Assembly: GCF_000002865.3 (NCBI RefSeq)
Contig: NW_001865039.1
Span: forward strand, 2,990,108 to 3,002,577
Source: Monosiga brevicollis MX1
Taxonomy: Eukaryota > Opisthokonta > Choanoflagellata > Craspedida > Salpingoecidae
Length of the DNA: 12,470 nucleotides
Direction of reading: 5' to 3'
Numbering within the stretch: position 1 is the first letter of the stretch; each line of letters starts with the position of its first letter. This document shows, piece by piece, positions 1 to 11,688 of the stretch. The notes under the pieces were generated by a model. The model was given only the letters and a program-made list of their open reading frames with translations. It ran no database searches and had not been told where the DNA came from. A program made the translations under genes and the position numbers.

Positions 1-1346
1 CTGGACTCCTGGAGGTTCGTACGTTCCCATCTAGTCGCATCTTTGCACATTGTGGCCCACCCCCTGAACCTATGAACTTGTGTTTGTTTTTTGTTTGTTT
101 GGTTTTTTTTTTTTTTGTTTGTTTGTTTGGTTTTTGTGGTTCCGTTTTTCCCTGGCACTTAGAGCGTCGCCTCGTGGATCAGGTGGCTTGGATTCGCCGC
201 GATCGTATCGGGTGAGGAAAAAAGGTCGTTGACTCGAGTTGTTGAGGATACGTGATGCAATGTGGAGGGAGAAGACATGCTCATTATCCTCTGGTTCGAT
301 TTATCTGACACTTGTATCCTATGCCTGGTGGGCACAATCAGTGAACGAGCTGCTCCGCTCCGGGACTCCGATTTGGTCGAGCTCGACGAGGACGATGACA
401 TGGGTTCAGCCGACCAGCGAGGTGGCTCTAAGGTTGGGCCGGCCCCTCATCGGAACGTTGAAGTCAAAGATGATGGGCTGCAAAGGCCATCAACCCTTGC
501 GATGGATGATGATCCCATCGAGGACAGTGAGGAAGATTGAGTGAGCCTAGTGGGTCGTCAGATCTGGATGTCTGGGCACAGGCAGATCGGAAGAGGCCAC
601 AATGAGGTGGGCATAAGAGAAAATAAAATTGAGCTGATTCGACCAGTGGCAACAAGCTCCGATTGGTACCCAGCACGCAGCCTCCTCAGCAGTCCCCCCT
701 TCCTTGAAAGATGGAGAGCAGCAAGACAAGGAACAAAACGACGAGACAAGACGAAGGACTTACGATATCCGAGCCCCTGTAAAAAGAGCACAAAGGCAAC
801 CAGAGCATCGCGCGGACGCTCTTCGTGAAACAAAGTTCCGCAATCATACTCCTATGTTTTCGTGAAAACACGAGTCTCGGGTGAATTTGACGCTGACCAA
901 TGGAGAGACATACTTTCACCAGAGCTGCGGGGTCGTGGTTTGCTGAAGCACCTTAACAAAAGAGACGCAGTCTGGACGCAAGTGCGCAATGGATTCCGTC
1001 AAATCTTGCAGGTAGACGGAATGGTTGCCAGCCAGCAACAAAAACTGGCCGTCCAACTCCTTGCTCAAGCGTGTGAGCAGCGAGTCGCGCCTATTGAGGT
1101 GAAGAGATAACCACAGGCACATGAGCATCAAGATGCTCGGGTGGCTTTGAATGACACGCCCAGTGGTAGACGCAGGTACATCAAAACAAACTTGAAAGCA
1201 AGCTTGAGCTGTTGAAGAATTATGCTGGCGTTGGCTTTGTTGCGAAAGTACGATTTGATGCTGTTGATGCGATCAATGCTATTTTCAACGGTCGTCTGAG
1301 AGTGGGAGACATGATTGATGTGAGACACTGGGCACCAGGCCAATGA
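1..1346 (+). CDS. Unrecognised spliced gene, 3' portion (5' end outside window)
   Basis: I do not recognise this protein. Best model: exons <1-14 (or 1-18), 163-211, 342-526, about 681-824, 923-1098 and 1176-1346 (TGA at 1344-1346). The phase is consistent at each join; the last four introns are about 130, 154, 98 and 77 nt, like the neighbouring genes. Seen in order: a basic stretch (RRLVDQVAWIRRDRIG), a disordered acidic segment (VELDEDDD ... MDDDPIED), a Gln/Glu/Arg-rich charged stretch, a predicted helical part (LLKHLNKRDAVWTQVRNGF ... LAVQLLAQACEQR), and a tail (GVGFVAKVRFDAVDAINAIF, then NGRLRVGDMIDV) whose spacing recalls the second half of an RRM or U2AF-homology fold. Best supported joins: 163-211 to 342, and 1098 to 1176. 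Weakest join: 526 to 681 (657 is another possible acceptor). Alternatively the gene stops at 538-540, with AATAAA at 622-627, and a second gene follows; but the downstream frame has no early ATG, which favours one gene. Confidence 0.5.
81..137 (+). repeat. T-rich low-complexity tract inside an intron
   Basis: Runs of T broken by single G (TTTG units) fill the intron ending at the TTAG of 159-162. It probably serves as the polypyrimidine tract. Similar T/G runs occur on the sense strand in two PKA introns (6546-6580 and 7381-7490). Confidence 0.6.
622..627 (+). terminator. AATAAA, possible intronic polyadenylation signal
   Basis: A canonical AATAAA lies 82 nt after the in-frame TGA at 538-540 and inside the intron predicted between 526 and about 681. 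It could end a short transcript that reads through the 527 donor, or be a chance match in A-rich sequence. Confidence 0.35.
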
Positions 1347-2574
1347 TTAGAGACTCGGAGCTGCGTGGGCCGGGACAAATGCAGTACCGGACTAAAATAG
1401 AAGGAAAGAAGATAGTCTTGCAGGGTGGGTGAGAAAGTGCGCGTTAGGCTGGCTTCCGTGGAGACTCCCTAGCCCAGGATGTGGTGAAGATAACACGAAG
1501 ATCAACGCGCACAGCTGCGTGCTTGGCCAATCCCATTGCGGTGCGCGCACTCAATAGCAAGGCAGATCAAGATGTGCCATGCCCTCGCTCAAAACCCGAC
1601 CGACCTGATAAATAAGCCAGGACAGCCAAGAGGCTTGTTTAATGGGGGCGCCCACCAGTACAAGACCAGAAATGAAGAGCTTTGGGTGACGGAGCTAGAA
1701 CGGGGGCACAAGGTAAAAGGTCAGAGCTCGTCCAGGCGGGTCCTCGCGTGCATGGGGACAGCAGGCACGGTATGGTGTATGGGTGCGACTCAACCTTGAG
1801 ACGCAGTCCAACGTTGCCACCAAGTCCAGCACCAAAGCAAATAATGCTTGTGACTCTGCAAGGACCCATGCATCACAACATGTCCTTTGATAAGAAATGC
1901 ATGGCCTAAACAACAGTTGATCGTCAAGGCGGCAGGGGTCATCTGGGGGTTGAGGGTACATACGCCAGCTGCTGCGAAAGCACCTCATACAACGCATCTG
2001 CAAGTTCATCCAGACCCAAAACGCGTGTGGACTCGGCGCCTGTGACTTCAGGCGTCTACTCACGCCATGTCGAGAGTGAGAAATCTTTCTCAAGAAGAAA
2101 GAAAGAGCAAACAGAGTCGAGACGGATCTGTGCCAAACAAAACAAAGTGGTGCAGCCAAACCAACTCTCGCCCTTGCCGACAACGCGACCTTTTGAGCAT
2201 TTTGCAGTATCGTACCAGGCCGGATTGTACGTAAAAGAGAACGGTAAACCGCGAGAAGAGTGCCTGTGCCCCGGGCTGGCTGCAGAAGGAGTTGAAGCAG
2301 ATGTCGGCTACCGGATTGCGCAAAGGACAGCAATCGTGACGACCATGATTGCACATGGCAGCAGAGTAGCAGAGCGTGCATGAGCGAGCCAAAGGCGAGA
2401 TGCCGGGGAGGGCCGGATGGACGCACGTGTTAGGCCCAAATCGGAGAGGAAGAGCAGCACGGGGCCTTTTTCGCGACCAGCGTGCCACAATCGCAGAGGA
2501 CCGCTGGCTGTTTCGTAGACGACCTCACGCTGAGACATTACATGCCATCCAGACGTAGCAAGAAGCACGCAAAG
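1347..2574. other. No recognisable gene; unresolved interval
   Basis: Between the stop of the left-hand gene and the splice donor at 2575 no protein family, RNA gene or complete repeat is recognisable. GATAAATAAG near 1602-1611 could be a weak polyadenylation region for the left gene. Plus-strand frame 2 is open from 1682 to 2383 with a single stop (1907-1909), treated separately. A 243-codon minus-strand frame (1695-2426) overlaps it and has shadow-like composition (rich in Cys, Trp, His, Arg, Leu). Confidence 0.5.
1912..2383 (+). CDS. Possible exon(s) or eroded coding stretch, unknown product
   Basis: This frame is open for 157 codons and ends at TGA 2381-2383. Its composition (Glu, Lys, Ser, Thr, Ala and Val rich; for example SRRKKEQTESRR, then AVSYQAGLYVKENGKP) looks more like protein than the antisense frame does. 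No ATG opens it; the first is well inside. Continuation upstream to 1682 is broken by one TAA at 1907-1909. It could be an exon of an unmodelled gene, a pseudogene or chance. I recognise no family. Confidence 0.2.
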
Positions 2575-2697
2575 GTAAGTAAGATGGATGAGCGGTGCGG
2601 GTCATTCGCAAGGGAGTACGAAGCATCAGATGGATCAAGGCGTCTCTACGACATGCACGCGCCCGCAAAACCGCGCACACGCGCGTGCATCATGGAC

Positions 2698-2786
<89 letters not shown>

Positions 2787-2871
2787 CTCTCTCTCTTCTC
2801 TCTCTCTCTCTTCTCTCTCTCTTCTCTCTCTCTTCTCTCTCTCTCTTTTCGTGCTCAACACCTGAGGGCAG
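2575..2871 (+). other. Probable 5'UTR intron of the BORCS8-like gene
   Basis: AAAG|GTAAGT at 2575 is a near-perfect donor, and GAGGGCAG at 2864-2871 is a suitable acceptor 20 nt before the ATG of the next gene. Between them lies a very long CT tract that could serve as polypyrimidine tract. Splicing would remove the microsatellite from the mRNA leader. At 297 nt this intron would be longer than most here. The alternative is that the CT tract is promoter or unspliced leader. Confidence 0.4.
2698..2850 (+). repeat. CT microsatellite with TTCTC interruptions
   Basis: About 150 nt of almost pure CT dinucleotide, interrupted at intervals by an extra T (TTCTC). It lies about 40 nt before the BORCS8-like start codon, pyrimidine on the sense strand. 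It has no stops in any plus frame, which creates long artefactual Ser-Leu reading frames. Confidence 0.95.
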
Positions 2872-2891
2872 GATTTGGGTAGCGTGGAAGC

Positions 2892-3701
2892 ATGGCGGCA
2901 AGCTTGTATTTGGATGCGCGAGGGCAGCAGGCGGTGGACGGGAGCCGTTATGGCACGGCGGACAAAGTGACAGAGGCACGCGTGGCTCAAGGTACGTCAA
3001 GAATCAACGGCCAGGTACCTTCTGGCTGAGGAATTTGATGGCCAGGCTGACACACCACGCGTGTGTAGTGACAACCAATGCCAGCGAGCTTCTCTATGTG
3101 GCAGCCAATGAGCCCTCATTGGGACTCTACCAGTTGCAGCAACACGTGCTGCGCTCCATGCCCAGGATCGCGGCTCAGACAGTAAGTGCTGGCCAAAAAA
3201 GAAAATCCTGGTGCGGGTGGCTCGCTGCTCTCACTTGCTCGCGTGCCTTGCCATGAATTGTGTAGAAGCAAGTCAAGGCACATGTGCGTGAATTGGAAGG
3301 TGTCCGCCTCGACACCACCTATTCCCTCGAGTACGTTTGGGTGCTTTGTGCCGGTCAGCGAACGACGGGACAAGCCTGACTCTTGGTGCCCTGCCCGCGT
3401 TTGACATGATGACGCAGAACGTTGGCGACCATGCAAAAGCTACCACAGTTCTCAACCTTGCGGGTAAAGCATTGCCGAGCTCGCTTCGTTTCCTTGCGCC
3501 CGGCGCCAAGCCCTCGGGCCTGACACCAAGTGTGCCAAAGTCGATTGTTCTCGCCTGCACTCACAAAGCCATTTGCCGTAGAAATTGGCAGATGAGGCAC
3601 AAGCCCTGACTGTCAACTTTGCTGATGCCACATCAGTTGATGGGGAAGCCTCGCACGACCCCGCGTCCAATGCTGCCCCGACTCAAGCAGCGCAGCCATA
3701 A
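2892..3701 (+). CDS. BORCS8: BORC complex subunit 8 (BORCS8/MEF2BNB-like)
   Basis: BORCS8 belongs to BORC, a cytosolic complex that recruits the small GTPase Arl8 to lysosomes and sets lysosome position. Five exons: 2892-2991, 3069-3181, 3266-3334, 3418-3463 and 3592-3701; introns 77, 84, 83 and 128 nt; predicted 145 aa against about 119 in human. Recognition rests on a conserved block: KVTE, then YVAANEPSLGLYQLQQHV (human YVLANEPSVALYRLQEHV), RSMP, and YSLEY (human YTVEY), followed by helical TTVLNLADEAQAL. The ATG at 2892 is the first in the joined frame and sits in a good context (GCATGG). The C-terminus is Ala/Asp/Pro rich and probably disordered, as in animals. The join 3334|3418 is the least sure: it leaves about 7 fewer residues than the human helix, while an alternative (3330|3375, 44-nt intron) would give about 7 more. 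Confidence 0.85.
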
Positions 3702-3722
3702 AGGACACGCGTTTACATTTTT

Positions 3723-3728
3723 AATAAA
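3723..3728 (+). terminator. AATAAA polyadenylation signal of the BORCS8-like gene
   Basis: TTTTTAATAAATTC begins just after the TAA stop; the hexamer is 22 nt downstream of it. A second AATAAA at 3957-3962 could serve a longer 3'UTR. Confidence 0.7.
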
Positions 3729-4080
3729 TTCTCGACCTGATTCCAGGTGCCTGGCCCCTGTCCCCTGTCCCTAGACCCAACATCTGGTTGCCCTATTTTC
3801 TTGATCCCAGACCTGTTGCGTCCATCCCTGCTGAGCAGCTTCGAAGAGGCTTTTGGTTGTTATCACTACCAATTCACACGCCTGCCCATCTGTCGTGGTT
3901 GCCCGCCTGCCTGTCAGTTTTGCTGCTCCAGAATACGCCAAACGTCTCCCAAAGCCAATAAATAACACTCAGTCTTGCGCTGCCCAAGTGCACGCCCCTC
4001 CCCAAATCACACACTACTGCTGCCACACCATTGGCCCCGACCGGCATCAGTCTACCAGCGGGACCCCTTTTCCCTCGTCC

Positions 4081-4157
4081 CTCTCTCTCTCTCTCTCCCT
4101 CTCCTCGCTGTTCACGCCTTTCTCTCTCTCCTTTCTCTCTCTCTCCTTCTCTCTCTG
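4081..4157 (+). repeat. CT-rich low-complexity tract
   Basis: Imperfect CT dinucleotides with CCCT, CTTT and one non-CT gap (GCTGTTCACG). Pyrimidines lie on the same strand as the flanking plus-strand genes. Confidence 0.9.
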
Positions 4158-4193
4158 CTGTTGATTTTCTTACAATAATTTGAGCTGATGTGG

Positions 4194-4210
4194 CTGTTGC
4201 CTTGCAACAG
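4194..4210. repeat. Inverted repeat CTGTTGC-CTT-GCAACAG
   Basis: Perfect 7-bp arms around a 3-nt spacer, in the PKA upstream region between CT tracts. It could be a dimeric transcription-factor site or a small hairpin; no function is shown. Confidence 0.55.
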
Positions 4211-4450
4211 ACCAGGTTGCCTGTTTGCATCCCTGTCCTGCCCGGTCAAGGCAGTGGGGCGAGCGGCGTCTGATAAGGGTGATGCACACGCATCATGACA
4301 CTCTTCAAGTCAAGAAATGAGGGATGACTCAAAGCACGACTCATCAGCCAAAACAAAAGGTGGTGGAGCTGTCTGCCACCCTGCGAACGTTGGACCCAGC
4401 CACCCGCCCATAACAATTCTTCGCTTTGGTTTTGGTTGTTGTTTTGAAAA

Positions 4451-4521
4451 TTCTTCTCTCTCTCTCTCTTCTCTCTCTTCTCTCTCTTCTCTCTCTTCTC
4501 TCTCTTCTCTCTCTTCTTCTC
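4451..4521 (+). repeat. 9-nt period CT minisatellite
   Basis: After a short CT run, TT doublets recur at 4469, 4478, 4487, 4496, 4505 and 4514, giving a 9-nt unit (TTCTCTCTC) repeated about five times. The period is a multiple of three, so one frame reads Ser-Leu-Ser repeats. Confidence 0.85.
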
Positions 4522-4554
4522 TGCTTTCCCTCTGCTTTCTCTGTCAAACTTTCT

Positions 4555-4558
<4 letters not shown>

Positions 4559-4630
<72 letters not shown>
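4559..4630 (+). repeat. Pure (TC)36 microsatellite
   Basis: 72 nt of uninterrupted TC. It is the longest perfect dinucleotide run in the window and likely to be length-polymorphic. Confidence 0.95.
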
Positions 4631-4634
<4 letters not shown>

Positions 4635-5099
4635 GCTCTTGCCGATCGGCTGTTCTCAACTTTGGGTCCGACCGCATCAGTCAGCTGTAGTCACCGCCAT
4701 TCTCAAGCCCATTTGGTGCTTTGTCGGGGCCTCGCGACCATCTTCACTGTTTGGCACAAGTCTCGCCGCTCGGAACTTGTGCCTGAAAATTTCCCTCACT
4801 CAAGAAAAGAAAAACAAGGTGCGCTCGCCTCACTGCGACGACACACAGACAGTGCAGTGGCAATGTGTGAGGACATGTTTCAAGCGGTCCAAGGGGCCGA
4901 GGCACCTGTAGCCACCGGCGCGGGGAACCCGGCCTTGCCGCCCCGGTCTTAACTCAACCTCGACATTGTGCCCTTCCCCCCGCCATTGATTTGGATACAG
5001 CCACTAGCAAAACTCGAACGTGACCCGCTCCCACACTTTCGAGCCTCTCGCTCAAGCGACCAGGCTGGACTCATCGCACATCAACCGTCCACGCTCGAG

Positions 5100-5136
5100 C
5101 CCCTGCCCCCGCCCCTGCCCCTGCCCCTGCCCCTTC
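5100..5136 (+). repeat. CCCCTG hexamer repeat in PKA upstream region
   Basis: Tandem CCCCTG units with one CCCCCG variant lie about 250 nt before the kinase start codon. The C-rich run may act as a promoter element or lie in the leader. Confidence 0.7.
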
Positions 5137-5380
5137 CTTTGTGTTCCTCGCCAGCACGGGCGGCTTGAAACATCCGTACACGCACACACAACGAAAGCGC
5201 GTTCGCCATCCTTGCCACCCGATCGTGCTTTCGCACGACACGATCACATTGTCTCGTCAGACGAAGCCCCCCTTGTTGACAAAAGGTCGCGCTTTGCGCG
5301 CAGATACTAGCACCATTTCTGTGTGCCTGGCACCCGTGAGCCACGGCGCCCTGGCGCCAACGCGTGGCCAAACCATCGGC

Positions 5381-7817
<2,437 letters not shown>

Positions 7818-8021
7818 TCGCCATATCTGCCTCGGTTCACAATCAGCTCGAGTGCTTGTTGTCAGCGTTGCAGGCCCAAACGCCCGATGAGGCTCGCTTT
7901 CGGCCTCGACCCATCGATCCCTTGTTGATCCTGTGTGTCTTCATGTGGTGCTTCCCCCTCCGTGTTGGGGCGTCTCTCCGTGTGGTCGTCTGAGACCGTC
8001 TACTCATTGTTCCGAAGAAAG

Positions 8022-8027
8022 AATAAA
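8022..8027 (+). terminator. AATAAA polyadenylation signal of the PKA gene
   Basis: The only canonical hexamer between the PKA stop (7817) and the opposing gene. It implies a 3'UTR of roughly 220 nt. Confidence 0.65.
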
Positions 8028-8405
8028 GAATGTTGTGCGCCTCTTTTTGACCTGGCGTTGGAGCATTGCGTGCCATGTCGTGTATTTGCATGCTGATCCC
8101 AACCCTGCCGTTTCGCACCTCAACCCTGCATCTGCAACCTGGACGCCGCACAGTCACCCTGCAAGCTTGCGTGCAAGGCCTGTACATAAATGTCAGGGCA
8201 TTGGCATGCTCGAGCGCATGGTGCACGTGTGGCCGCAAGCCAAATTGATGCAAAAACTGGCAAGAATCGAAAATTACGCATCCGTCTTTGATCGACTAAT
8301 TTCCGGTCACGGGCATGCTGTCAAGGACTCAGTGGAAATAACAGCTCGTTTTATCAACCAAACTAACATCGCAGTCACGAGAAAAAGTTGGAAACCCACG
8401 GCTAA
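8028..8405. other. Convergent intergenic spacer / 3'UTRs
   Basis: Lies between the plus-strand PKA polyadenylation signal and the minus-strand ZnT7 stop. The reverse complement of 8350-8355 is GATAAA, about 50 nt past the ZnT7 stop, and is the best minus-strand polyadenylation candidate, but weak. The open frame crossing 7933-8409 on the plus strand resembles no known protein. Confidence 0.5.
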
Positions 8406-10415
<2,010 letters not shown>

Positions 10416-11110
10416 TCCGCTTGCCTTGGCGGTGACCTCAAGAGGTCAAGCACCACGAGCACACGGTCGGCCGAACGAGCAGGTCACTGCAATGGTGTTT
10501 CCCGGGCACACACGATCAAATCAACCCCAATCAAGAACCGGATCGCCCACGACACTGTCCGGGTCGCGCTGAATCTCCGCCCCAACAACACACGCACAAG
10601 AAAATTAAAAAAAAAAGAACGAAAGAAGAAAAAAAAAGCCTTGTCTTGTTGTATGTTGGCTCTCTCTCTCTCCTCGTCGTTGTGTGCGCGTGGACAAACT
10701 CGTTGCCGCAACAAGAAACATGTAACAACAAGAAGGCGAATGCTTTTTCGCTGACAAAAAGAACGGAGCAGTAGACTCCGACTCGGAGTTCAGGTCCGAT
10801 GAAACAAGATCTTGTTTTAAGCCGTCGTAACCTGTCTGCACATCGTCAAGCTAGCGAGCGCCGCCGCCGCCGCCTACTATTATTACCAAGTAAGGCGCAG
10901 CCCCCCAGTGACCCTTGGAATGATCGAGCTTTCATCGCGCGCTCGTTTTAGCTGACAATTCGAAAGAGTTTTGCAAGACTGAGCCATAGTCCTGCACCCC
11001 TCGTCTCAAACGATGATCGCTCAAATCCAACTCCCTGGAGCCTAACACCTTGACTCCTGCCTTCGGTTACGACCGGCTTCCAGCTCTAAGTTTCAAACAC
11101 CTCATTTAGC
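10416..11110. other. ZnT7 5' flank and leader; low-complexity segments
   Basis: No protein recognised. On the ZnT7 sense strand, 10639-10605 is a T-rich pyrimidine tract roughly 200 nt before the start codon. A short CT run lies on the plus strand at 10661-10674. Minus-strand frames of 66-78 codons here cross the T-rich tract and resemble no protein. A CCG repeat is listed separately. It probably includes the ZnT7 promoter. Confidence 0.4.
10859..10874. repeat. Short CCG trinucleotide repeat
   Basis: Five CCG/GCC units followed by TACTATTATTA. Too short to call a satellite. It may lie in the ZnT7 promoter region or near the left edge of the downstream element. Confidence 0.6.
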
Positions 11111-11688
11111 ATGGCTACCGGTCAAGGTACTGGGCGAAGGGGCCATCTACGCGCGTTGTAGGTGTTGGAAAAGGGGAACCCTGAGTTCAAGGTGAATAGT
11201 GTGTGAATGGGGGCTCCTGAGTGTGAGCATCAACTCCCACGCATTTGAACACCCCGTGGCTTTAGCACACATTCAGCGTCCTCCACCATGCGTCTCATCA
11301 CTAGGAATCCCTAAAGGTGCCACTTCACTCACTGACCAACACCGAGGTCTTTGAGAGACCTTTCAGGAGGGCAAGACAGATCAAGGCCGGACTGTCAGGC
11401 TCCAGAGCGTCTGGAGGCCGGTTTTGGGTAGCAAGGAAGTGCGTAGGTTTGAGGAAGCGTTTTGAGAGGGGTTTGAGAGACGTCCGTCGGGACGGAGCAA
11501 AAGCTTTCATGGTCTTGAGGTCAATTGAAGCAGCTGCGGTCGGCAAGCACTCACAGTGACCAGACCAGGTGCACCGTTAGAATCGCTGTAGAGTCGCTCA
11601 ATCCCGAGGATAGGAAAGGGCAACTCGTGCCCAACCGCAGGTGCCACAGCAAAGGGAAACAACAGTAGTGATTTTGGCCTTGCCTAGC
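11111..11688 (+). other. Unresolved region upstream of the reverse-transcriptase-like frame
   Basis: An ATG at 11111 opens only a 16-codon frame, with a possible donor (CAAG|GTACTG) after five codons. A plus frame at 11317-11559 (80 codons, basic, starts GTG) lies in the same frame as the downstream RT-like frame, separated by three stops (11557, 11575, 11608 region). It could be the 5' region of the retroelement or the remnant of an upstream ORF. No terminal repeat, target-site duplication or known motif is visible. Confidence 0.3.

Larger units (their letters stand above)
3729..5380. other. Intergenic and probable promoter/leader of the PKA gene
   Basis: About 1.65 kb without a recognisable protein. 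It holds three CT-rich tracts, a short inverted repeat and a CCCCTG repeat, listed separately. Open frames crossing 4317-4952 are inflated by CT repeats that lack stops. A short frame starting at ATG 4863 and ending at 4952 (29 codons) could be an upstream ORF if this part is transcribed. No TATA box was convincing. Confidence 0.5.

Noticed and set aside
862-922. Coding use of the open frame before the 923 exon (GTG 862 onward)
   Set aside because: No ATG, and a well-formed acceptor (CTTTCACCAG at 913-922) in matching phase with a donor at 825 suggests this part is intron; not proven.
1695-2426. 243-codon minus-strand open frame as a gene
   Set aside because: Amino-acid make-up is shadow-like (many Cys, Trp, His, Arg, Ser, Leu), no motif is seen, and it lies opposite a better-looking plus frame.
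2506-2526. GCFVDDL as a reverse transcriptase YxDD-type motif
   Set aside because: No surrounding RT motifs in this frame; a chance match of a few residues.
2482-3256. Long plus frames reading Ser-Leu repeats into the BORCS8 region
   Set aside because: The Ser-Leu run is only translated CT repeat. The real BORCS8 exon 1 is in another frame starting at ATG 2892.
2698-4630. CRISPR-like or tandem protein-coding repeats in the CT tracts
   Set aside because: Simple dinucleotide and 9-nt repeats with no unique spacers; ordinary microsatellites in a eukaryotic genome.
4246-4677. Minus-strand Arg-Glu repeat protein
   Set aside because: It is the translated reverse of the CT tracts (GA repeats), with no support outside the repeat.
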